From NCBI GenBank assembly GCA_016880505.1, contig JAEHDI010001032.1:1-6681 (forward strand): DNA of 6,681 nucleotides. Direction: 5' to 3'. The translations under genes and the position numbers were made by a program. The stretch's first letter is position 1. Each line of letters begins with the position of its first letter. This document shows positions 1 to 4,958 of this stretch, piece after piece. The notes under the pieces were generated by a model that saw only the letters and a program-made list of their open reading frames with translations, made no database searches and was not told the DNA's origin. The DNA comes from Bryobacterales bacterium (GTDB lineage Bacteria > Acidobacteriota > Terriglobia > Bryobacterales > Bryobacteraceae).

Positions 1-451
1 GCTCCAGGAACATCAAGTACTCGCCCAGCGTGGTCCACTGGATCCCGTACCTGATGTCCCCCTGGCGGCCGATCAGTTCCTTCTTCATCGAGTCGTTGAG
101 CGGCCCCATCGACTCGCCCTCGCCCATCACTTCGAGCGTGACGCCTTGCCGGATGTTGCTCTGCGACCGCCCGTCCTCGATGAGCGACTCGTTGGCCCAG
201 CTCATCATGTTGATGAAGCCAGGCGCCACCGCCATGCCCTTGAGGTCGAGATCGACCCGTCCTGTCGCTTTCCCAAGTTCTCCGACGGCGGCAATCTTGT
301 CTCCGCGAATCGCCAGATCCCCCCGGAACGGCTTCCCGCCGCTGCCGTCATAGATCATGCCGTTCCGCAGCACGGCGTCGTATTGAATAGGCCGCGAACA
401 GCCAGAGAGGAAGAAAGATACGAAGCACAGAACAATACTGATCGCCCGCAT
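1..451 (-). CDS. Lipoprotein amidohydrolase, D-aminoacylase-like, N-terminal part (runs off the left edge)
   Basis: The minus-strand frame opens with ATG at 451-449 and stays open to position 1, giving 150 residues. Residues 1-18 are a lipoprotein signal: R2, a hydrophobic stretch, then the lipobox LSGC with C18 as the likely lipidated cysteine. The protein is therefore probably a membrane-anchored periplasmic enzyme. Residues 24-80 read like the N-terminal beta-sandwich of amidohydrolases (YDAVLRNGMIYDGSGG, then GDLAIRGDKIAAVGEL, then APGFIN). This matches N-acyl-D-amino-acid deacylase and related members of the amidohydrolase_3 group. The superfamily normally has PGFIDxHxH at the start of the barrel to bind metal; here it is PGFINMMSW (77-85), so both histidines are replaced. 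The cysteine that D-aminoacylases carry near GNCG also seems absent (GEGESMGPL, 110-118). The substrate cannot be named and metal dependence is doubtful. No Shine-Dalgarno sequence precedes the ATG. About two thirds of the usual length lies outside the window. Confidence 0.85.
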   Translation of the reverse strand, partial: MRAISIVLCFVSFFLSGCSRPIQYDAVLRNGMIYDGSGGKPFRGDLAIRGDKIAAVGELGKATGRVDLDLKGMAVAPGFINMMSWANESLIEDGRSQSNIRQGVTLEVMGEGESMGPLNDSMKKELIGRQGDIRYGIQWTTLGEYLMFLE

Positions 452-458
452 GGTAACG

Positions 459-464
459 AGTATA
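459..464 (-). promoter_or_regulatory. Candidate -10 box (TATACT) of a leaderless amidohydrolase transcript
   Basis: Read on the minus strand, TATACT (one base from TATAAT) occupies 464-459 and is followed by 7 bases and then the ATG at 451. Initiation at the usual distance from a -10 box would fall on or next to the A of the start codon, giving an mRNA with almost no leader. This agrees with the absence of a Shine-Dalgarno sequence. No good -35 box is seen; AATTTC at 487-482 has the right 17-bp spacing but matches poorly. Confidence 0.45.
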
Positions 465-591
465 GAGCCATCGGGCCGGTAGAAATTACACGCCCTACTG
501 AACGCGCCCCGGGCAAAACTCCAATGCAATGGCCATCTTCCGGTTTGGCGCGATAAGTGCGAGGAAGGACCCGTCTCTAGCCCAACAACTC

Positions 592-597
592 AGAGGA
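592..597 (+). promoter_or_regulatory. Ribosome binding site that sets the regulator start
   Basis: AGAGGA at 592-597 lies 6 bases before the ATG at 604. The in-frame ATG at 529 has no comparable site, so 604 is the preferred start. Confidence 0.6.
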
Positions 598-603
598 ACT
601 GGG

Positions 604-1347
604 ATGTTTCTCAATGACTGGGAATGTTGTTGCACATCCTGCCAGGCACGTCCAGCCAGTGTTTTCCAAGGAATCGAGATTAATCGTCCGAAGGTCGCTG
701 GCGGCCGTTGCCAGTCAGCGGTCTATCCGGCGGGATCGATTCTGTTCCTGCAGGACGAGCCGGCTCGCTCGGCACTGTGTATCCGGTCGGGACGGGTGAA
801 ATTGTCGGCCACTGCTCCCGACGGCCGGACGGTGATTGTCGGAATCGCCGCTGCGGGTGACATCCTCGGCGCACGAGCGCTGCTCTCTGGCCGTCCTCAC
901 GACATGACAGCGGAAGTGATTGAGGAAACAGCAACGTGCGCCATTCTGAAGGACGATTTCGTGACCCTGCTTCGCTCTAACAGCGAGGTCGCGCTCAGGG
1001 TGGCCGAGCGGATGGGTGGTGAGGCCGCCGAGGCGTATCGCCAGCTTTACGCCGCTGTATTCAAGGAACCCGCAGAGCGACTGACCGAGTTGCTGCTTCA
1101 ACTTTGTGGGACTCACGGTGAGCCGACTGCCGAGGGAATCCACCTTCGCACCAATCTGTGCCAGGACGAAATGGCTGCGCTGGTCGGGGTTTCGCGTCGG
1201 ACTTTGAACCGTTCGATCGCGAAGCTGCGGCGCCTCGGGATCATCGACTGCCGACGCAAGTCCATTGTGATCAGGGACTTGGATGCCCTTCGCGGGTGGT
1301 TGTCCGGCCAGGCTCTCGGGCTTGGCGCCACCCGCCTCGCCGACTGA
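604..1347 (+). CDS. Crp/Fnr-family transcriptional regulator with N-terminal cysteine cluster
   Basis: A 247-residue protein with the two-domain Crp/Fnr layout and close to normal family length. Residues about 36-125 form the cyclic-nucleotide-binding-type beta-roll (YPAGSILFLQDEPA, IRSGRVKLSA, GDILGARALLSGRPHD). About 128-165 is the dimerisation helix. About 180-225 is the winged helix-turn-helix (QDEMAALVGVSRRTLNRSIA, then LRRLGII). The start at 604 is chosen for its ribosome binding site. The N-terminus has C8, C9, C10 and C13, with C36, C59 and C112 further on. FNR uses three N-terminal cysteines plus one in the beta-roll for a [4Fe-4S] cluster, so a redox or metal sensor is possible, although the spacing differs. 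The Arg-Ser pair that contacts cAMP phosphate in Crp is not visible in the matching segment, so cAMP is an unlikely ligand. In the recognition helix the usual SRE reads SRR (197-199), which implies altered DNA specificity. The next gene on the same strand is a multiheme cytochrome, a plausible target. Confidence 0.9.
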   Translation: MFLNDWECCCTSCQARPASVFQGIEINRPKVAGGRCQSAVYPAGSILFLQDEPARSALCIRSGRVKLSATAPDGRTVIVGIAAAGDILGARALLSGRPHDMTAEVIEETATCAILKDDFVTLLRSNSEVALRVAERMGGEAAEAYRQLYAAVFKEPAERLTELLLQLCGTHGEPTAEGIHLRTNLCQDEMAALVGVSRRTLNRSIAKLRRLGIIDCRRKSIVIRDLDALRGWLSGQALGLGATRLAD

Positions 1348-1442
1348 CCTCCCCGAATGTGCCAGATGGCCTCGAACGGCCGGCGCCCTTCGTGTTACTC
1401 AATACGAAACGCTGTTCAAAAACGATCACGAGGAGGCAGTTT
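1348..1442 (+). other. Spacer between regulator and cytochrome genes
   Basis: The spacer is 95 bases long. GGCC-TCGAAC-GGCC at 1368-1381 can form only a 4-bp stem, too weak for a terminator call. No strong promoter or palindromic operator is evident. The spacing allows either read-through from the regulator or a separate promoter. Confidence 0.5.
1431..1436 (+). promoter_or_regulatory. Strong ribosome binding site of the cytochrome gene
   Basis: AGGAGG at 1431-1436 lies 6 bases before the ATG at 1443. It fixes the cytochrome start and excludes the 95 in-frame codons that stay open upstream and overlap the regulator. Confidence 0.85.
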
Positions 1443-2693
1443 ATGCACATTTTTCGCGTATTTTCGACGCGTTTTCGGCGCATTTTTGCCGTTTGTGCCG
1501 TGCTTGCCGGCGCATGGGTCACTTTGAGCCGAGGCGCCGTCCCTTCGGCTCTGTTTCAGTACAACGTTCTGGAGGTGACGAACTCGCAACCGGGGCAGAC
1601 GCCCTCGGTGCGGTTTTCGGTCACCGACCCGACGAACGGGAACGCTCCGTACGACATCACGGTGCACGATTCGTTCAACACGGCGAACGGCGCACGCCTG
1701 TTCATCCAGATCGGCTGGGACACACGTGACTATCACAACACCGGCAGCCAGAGCGAGACGCTCAACAGCCCGAAGAACGCCGCCCAGCCGATCCCGGTCA
1801 ATGCATTGGCGTCTCCGCAGAAACACTACATTAACGGCGCTTGGGACGGCTCTTTTGTCGTGACAGCCCCGCGGCCGATTCCGGCGACGGCGCAGGGATC
1901 GGGGAACGCGGCAATGGAGGGGCGCCTCGTCGAGTTGGTTGGCGGTGTGTGGGTCCAGGTCGCAGTGCGCAGCGCGTTCAAGTTCTTTGCCATCACGGAC
2001 CCTTCGACGGTTCCGAGGCGGGCGGTCGTGGACGTGAACAAGTGTAAGAACTGCCACGGCTCCGTTGCGCCTCCGCTGGTCGTGCATGGGAATAACCGGG
2101 CTGAAGAGGTCATGGTCTGCGTAGGGTGCCACAACCCGAATGCAACGGACATCGCCTACCGGACCTCAGGAAAGGAAACACCGATCGATTTCAAGAACAT
2201 GATCCACGCAATCCACGCCGGCAGGATGCGCCACAACCCGGAGGTGATCATCGGCTTCGGAGGTTCGGTGAACGACTTCAGCTACGTGGACTTTCCGGCG
2301 AGCCTGGCGGACTGCCAAAGGTGCCACATTCCGGGCGCATACAGTTTGCCGCTCGGCAAGAACGTGCTTGGGACGACAGTTGACACGCGAAGTGTACTCG
2401 ACGCCGGCGGCAAGGTGGTGGACGGCGATCCGACGAACGACTTGAACATCACGCCGACCGCCGCAGTCTGCTCGGCTTGCCACGACGGCAACGAGGCCCG
2501 AAGGCACATGGTGGAAAAAGGCGCCTCATTCGGTGCGCTGCAACAGAGTATCGATTCCGGAAGGGTCCGCGAGCGCTGTGCGACCTGTCACGGCGCAGGC
2601 AGGGAAGAGGACGTAGTCAAGGTCCACGCTGAAGAAGCGCGCGAGAGTTCAAGCGGGCAAGACGTCCACGAGGAAGAGCGCGACGACCACTGA
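1443..2693 (+). CDS. OmcA/MtrC-family multiheme c-type cytochrome, five-heme form
   Basis: A 416-residue exported cytochrome. Residues 1-32 form a signal peptide (R5, R10, R12 and R13, then a hydrophobic core at about 14-27, probable cleavage near SRGA). There is no clear lipobox. Residues about 38-195 are a heme-free N-terminal domain (FQYNVLEVTNSQPGQTPSVR, later WDGSFVVTAPRPIP). Five heme-binding CXXCH motifs follow: CKNCH 201-205, CVGCH 226-230, CQRCH 291-295, CSACH 343-347 and CATCH 379-383. Scattered histidines (VVHGNN, MIHAIHAG, RRHMVEKG, VKVHAEE) could be distal ligands. The spacing and the phrases CHNPNATD, IDFKNMIHAIHAG and FPASLADCQRCH match the OmcA/MtrC family, whose described Shewanella members are decaheme outer-membrane proteins passing electrons to extracellular metals or other acceptors. 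Having five hemes and no second half, it resembles one pentaheme domain. The C-terminal tail (about 395-416) is strongly charged. Location in the periplasm or at the outer surface is inferred. No porin or partner cytochrome is present in the window. It follows the Crp/Fnr-type gene by 95 bases. Confidence 0.9.
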   Translation: MHIFRVFSTRFRRIFAVCAVLAGAWVTLSRGAVPSALFQYNVLEVTNSQPGQTPSVRFSVTDPTNGNAPYDITVHDSFNTANGARLFIQIGWDTRDYHNTGSQSETLNSPKNAAQPIPVNALASPQKHYINGAWDGSFVVTAPRPIPATAQGSGNAAMEGRLVELVGGVWVQVAVRSAFKFFAITDPSTVPRRAVVDVNKCKNCHGSVAPPLVVHGNNRAEEVMVCVGCHNPNATDIAYRTSGKETPIDFKNMIHAIHAGRMRHNPEVIIGFGGSVNDFSYVDFPASLADCQRCHIPGAYSLPLGKNVLGTTVDTRSVLDAGGKVVDGDPTNDLNITPTAAVCSACHDGNEARRHMVEKGASFGALQQSIDSGRVRERCATCHGAGREEDVVKVHAEEARESSSGQDVHEEERDDH

Positions 2694-2732
2694 TGTAGCG
2701 TCTCTCTTGACGCAGGCGGCACGTCCGTGAAA

Positions 2733-2761
2733 GGCTGAAGAATCCCTGGGATTCTTCAGCC
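2733..2761. repeat. Perfect 29-bp palindrome (14-bp arms, 1-base centre)
   Basis: GGCTGAAGAATCCC at 2733-2746 is the exact reverse complement of GGGATTCTTCAGCC at 2748-2761, with T2747 at the centre. In RNA the middle pairs would open to form a small loop on a stem of about 12 bp. No T-run follows, so it is not a classic intrinsic terminator. It lies 40 bases after the cytochrome stop and directly touches the ATG at 2762. It could be a stabilising mRNA hairpin, a terminator or attenuator of unusual form, an operator, or one copy of a dispersed palindromic repeat; the window has no second copy. Confidence 0.85.
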
Positions 2762-3790
2762 ATGACACACGAAGAACGTAACTCCGCACGGAACCTTCCC
2801 CCGATGCCGGCGCGGCGGGAAATGCTCGTGGGCTCCGCGGCGATGGCCGCGTTTCTCGCCGGACGCGCGGCGGTCGCCGGGCAGACAAAGGAACCCGTCC
2901 GCCACAAGCCCTCGTCGCGCGCCTACGCGATGAAGAAGTCGATCAACCTGTGGGCCTTCCCGTACCCGAGCCGTTGGACGCTCCAGGATTGCCTGCGACT
3001 GGCGAAGGACGCCGGGTTCGACGGGGTCGAGCTGAATTTCGACCTGGAGAGCGAATTCTCGGCCAAGGCGTCCGACGAAGACATCAAAGGAATCCGCCGG
3101 ATGGCAGAGAAGACCGGGATCGCGATCAGCGGCGTCTGTTCGTTTCTCTTCTGGCCCTACCCGATGACGGCCAACGACCCGGAGAAGCGGAAAAAGAGCC
3201 TGGAGTTTGCGAACCGGATGATCGAAGCCGCCGCGCTGCTTGGAACGGAGAACCTGCTTGTGGTTCCGGGCGCCGTGTACGCGCCCTGGATCGAGAACTT
3301 CGATCCGGTGCCGATCGACGTCTGCGACCGCCGCGCCCGGGAAGCGGTGCGGTCACTGATTCCGAAGGCCGAGAAGGCCGGGGTCTACCTCAACATCGAG
3401 AACATCTTCACCAGCGGGTTTCTGTTCAGCCCCCAGGAGATGAACACGTTTGTCGACAGCTTCGGCAGTGACCACGTGCAGATCCACTTCGACACGGGCA
3501 ACATCATGGAGTACCAGTTTCCCGAGCACTGGGTGCCCCTCCTCGGGAAGAGGATTCGAAATATCCACTTCAAGGAGTGGGACAAGCGGACACACGAGTT
3601 CAACCTGCACACGTTCCGAACGCTGCTCGACGGGACGACCAACTGGCCGGCGGTGATCGAGGAGTTGAACAAACTCGACTATCGTGGCTATCTCACCTTC
3701 GAATACTTCCACCCCTTCAGCCACTATCCCGAGGCGCTGATCTGGCAGACCTCCGACGCCCTGGACTGGATGCTAGGGCGGAAGGGGTAG
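2762..3790 (+). CDS. Sugar phosphate isomerase/epimerase-like TIM-barrel protein with Tat-type signal
   Basis: A 342-residue protein of the AP_endonuc_2 (xylose isomerase-like) TIM-barrel family, which includes hydroxypyruvate isomerase and sugar epimerases. The barrel starts at about residue 58 (KKSINLWAFPYP) with DAGFDGVELNFD on the next turn. The four likely metal ligands are all present: E213 (LNIEN), D244 (HFDTGN), H269 (NIHFKEW) and E314 (TFEYFHPF). The active site therefore looks intact, but the substrate cannot be told. Residues 17-39 resemble a twin-arginine signal: R18-R19-E-M-L followed by an alanine-rich hydrophobic stretch ending AAVAG. This suggests export after folding, as in many secreted paralogues of this family. 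The start is uncertain: ATG 2762 has no Shine-Dalgarno and abuts a palindrome, while ATG 2804 (residue 15), with a weak GGAA at 2790-2793, would leave a shorter but still complete Tat signal. The gene ends 13 bases from the convergent M48 gene. Confidence 0.85.
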   Translation: MTHEERNSARNLPPMPARREMLVGSAAMAAFLAGRAAVAGQTKEPVRHKPSSRAYAMKKSINLWAFPYPSRWTLQDCLRLAKDAGFDGVELNFDLESEFSAKASDEDIKGIRRMAEKTGIAISGVCSFLFWPYPMTANDPEKRKKSLEFANRMIEAAALLGTENLLVVPGAVYAPWIENFDPVPIDVCDRRAREAVRSLIPKAEKAGVYLNIENIFTSGFLFSPQEMNTFVDSFGSDHVQIHFDTGNIMEYQFPEHWVPLLGKRIRNIHFKEWDKRTHEFNLHTFRTLLDGTTNWPAVIEELNKLDYRGYLTFEYFHPFSHYPEALIWQTSDALDWMLGRKG

Positions 3791-3803
3791 AAGCTGGTTG
3801 TCG

Positions 3804-4454
3804 CTAAGCTTTCAAGTTTCCGGTGGTGCGGAAATCGGCGATCTCCGCCTCGGTCAGCGTCACGGCGACGGGCGCCGGGTTCGGGCCGCCCTTTGCCAGG
3901 CGTTCCTTGTCCACTCCTCGCGATCCTCCCGAGCCGGTCACGGCCGCGCTCTGGGGGCTCGACTCGGTCGTGCCGAGCGGGTTCCGAAGACTCGCCATAC
4001 TGAAACGGCTCTTCTTCTTCGGCTCTTCTTTCTTAGTCTCGCCCGCCAGGCCGGCGGCCCCCGCTTCGACGGCGGCGATTTGCGCGAGGTCGACGGGCTG
4101 GAACTTCACGTTGCCCGTATACCGCTCCGCCAGCGTCGCGCCGGGGTCTCCGGACCGGCTTTGCACCATGGCGTCGAGTTTCTGCATACGCTCATCCATC
4201 TCGGGGTGCGAAGCGAACAGGCCCTGCCGCTGGCTCGAAGAGCCGTTCCTCTCTTTCAGGGTGGCCAGGAACATCCCCAATCCGCCGCCGGCGTAACCTG
4301 CCCCGGCGGCAAACCCGAATCCTTGCGTGTCCGCATCCAGTTCATCCGCGCGTCCGAATCCGGCGAACACGACGTTGTATGCTTCATCCGTCAGGCGGCG
4401 GAAGAGCTCGGGGTTGGACGACACGTTTCGGTCCTTCGCCGCCATCTGCACCAC
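3804..4454 (-). CDS. M48 metallopeptidase, C-terminal fragment with third zinc ligand
   Basis: The open frame continues in phase after the TAG and encodes about 216 residues from a GTG at 4454, or 213 from an ATG at 4445. Near its start come NPELFRRLTDEAYNVVF and then DELDADTQGFGFAAGAGY, where the first Glu (codon 194 of the joint frame) is the expected third zinc ligand. GYAGGGLGMFLATLKE and FASHPEMDERMQKLDAMV follow, as in M48 proteins. The tail from about residue 120 of the fragment is low in complexity (KKEEPKKKS, then GSGGSRG) and is probably a disordered linker. AAGGTGG at 4457-4451 sits 5 bases before the ATG at 4445, so separate translation of this half is conceivable. It has no signal peptide, so it would not reach the envelope alone. 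Confidence 0.55.
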   Translation of the reverse strand: MVQMAAKDRNVSSNPELFRRLTDEAYNVVFAGFGRADELDADTQGFGFAAGAGYAGGGLGMFLATLKERNGSSSQRQGLFASHPEMDERMQKLDAMVQSRSGDPGATLAERYTGNVKFQPVDLAQIAAVEAGAAGLAGETKKEEPKKKSRFSMASLRNPLGTTESSPQSAAVTGSGGSRGVDKERLAKGGPNPAPVAVTLTEAEIADFRTTGNLKA

Positions 4455-4460
4455 CTTCCC

Positions 4461-4922
4461 CTACTGGATCGCGCGGATCGTGTGCTGCTGCGTCACGTGA
4501 GCGACCTCATGAGCGAGCACGCCCGCGAGTTGCGACTCGTCCTTAACCAAGGCCAGCGCGCCGCGGGTGATGTGGATGAATCCGCCCGGCGCCGCGAACG
4601 CGTTCACGCCGTCGGTGTCCAACACGATGAAGTGGAACGGCATGGTCGAGCCGCTTTTCCGCGCGACCACCGTGCCGACCAGAGACACATACTTGTGCAC
4701 CGCCGGGTCCTGCACCACCCCGTATTTCGTACGGATGCGGGAGCTGATCTCCTCGCCCAGGCGGACCTCCTCTTCAGGGGTCAGTTCGACGTCCTTCAGC
4801 TTGTCGGTGACCTTTTCCACCTTTTCGATCCGCGACGTGATCCCGCGCGGGAACTGCGCGCTGCCCGGCAGGCACGGCACGAAAAGACTCGACATGACGA
4901 GCGCCACTATCCCAGATCTCAT
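4461..4922 (-). CDS. M48 metallopeptidase, N-terminal fragment with HEVAH motif
   Basis: This fragment has 153 residues from ATG 4922 to the premature TAG. The start is set by AAGGAGG at 4934-4928, 5 bases upstream; an in-frame GTG at 4937 lies upstream of that site and is less likely. Residues 1-22 are a signal peptide (R2, hydrophobic core, likely cleavage after PGSA). Residues 23-60 form a charged helical lead-in (RIEKVEKVTDKLKDVELTPE). HEVAH at 138-142 supplies two zinc-ligand histidines and the catalytic glutamate. The product ends 11 residues later (VTQQHTIRAIQ), before the third zinc ligand, so it should not be an active protease alone. Confidence 0.7.
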   Translation of the reverse strand: MRSGIVALVMSSLFVPCLPGSAQFPRGITSRIEKVEKVTDKLKDVELTPEEEVRLGEEISSRIRTKYGVVQDPAVHKYVSLVGTVVARKSGSTMPFHFIVLDTDGVNAFAAPGGFIHITRGALALVKDESQLAGVLAHEVAHVTQQHTIRAIQ

Positions 4923-4927
4923 AGCCT

Positions 4928-4934
4928 CCTCCTT
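4928..4934 (-). promoter_or_regulatory. Ribosome binding site of the M48 gene
   Basis: On the minus strand AAGGAGG at 4934-4928 precedes the ATG at 4922 by 5 bases, in the 36-base gap after the cyclase stop. This supports translation from 4922 rather than from the GTG at 4937. Confidence 0.8.
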
Positions 4935-4958
4935 CACAAATCGCTTCTCAAAACATCG

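Larger units (their letters stand above)
452..603. other. Divergent intergenic region between amidohydrolase and regulator genes
   Basis: These 152 bases separate two divergently transcribed genes and must hold both promoters. The amidohydrolase -10 candidate sits at its left end and the regulator ribosome binding site at its right end. I found no convincing inverted-repeat operator of the TGTGA-TCACA or TTGAT-ATCAA type and no clear plus-strand promoter. The open frame that extends the regulator upstream to 529 crosses this stretch but shows no family-like residues. Confidence 0.6.
3804..4922 (-). pseudogene. M48-family zinc metallopeptidase reading frame broken by one in-frame TAG
   Basis: One minus-strand frame runs from ATG 4922 to the TAG at 3806-3804 (373 codons) with a single internal stop, TAG at 4463-4461 (codon 154). 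Both sides belong to one M48 peptidase. Before it come a signal peptide, LTPEEEVRLGEEISSRIRTK, FAAPGGFIHITRGAL and the zinc motif HEVAH (138-142). After it come the third-ligand segment ADELDADTQGFGFAAGAGY (E194) and the usual SHPEMDERMQKLD. The frame does not shift, and TAG is one base from AAG (Lys), a residue I would expect after HTIRAIQ in this family. Options are a very recent nonsense mutation, a base error, occasional read-through, or two separate translation products. General reassignment of TAG is unlikely, because this gene and the convergent isomerase gene both end in TAG. Intact relatives are envelope proteases related to BepA/LoiP. The cyclase gene lies 36 bases upstream on the same strand. 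Confidence 0.75.

Noticed and set aside
30..556. Plus-strand open frames at the left end
   Set aside because: They are antisense to the amidohydrolase, whose lipobox and beta-sandwich motifs are clear on the minus strand.
529..603. 25-residue N-terminal extension of the Crp/Fnr regulator
   Set aside because: There is no good ribosome binding site before 529 and no family-like sequence, whereas 604 has AGAGGA at proper spacing.
1414..1430. Possible Crp or Fnr operator (TGTTCAAAAACGATCAC) before the cytochrome
   Set aside because: Only the right half resembles a TCAC or ATCA half-site; the left half does not mirror it, so there is no dyad to support an operator.
1158..1442. In-frame upstream extension of the cytochrome inside the regulator gene
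   Set aside because: The AGGAGG at 1431 and the signal peptide starting at 1443 define the true start. The extension is an out-of-frame reading of the regulator's helix-turn-helix region.
1416..2132. A 238-codon minus-strand open frame opposite the cytochrome
   Set aside because: Arg/His/Val-rich composition with no motif, while the plus strand has a signal peptide, a strong ribosome binding site and heme motifs.
4461..4463. Genome-wide reassignment of TAG to a sense codon
   Set aside because: TAG is also the end codon of this gene (3806-3804) and of the isomerase gene (3788-3790). Read-through at the former would run on without a nearby stop, so TAG most likely still means stop.
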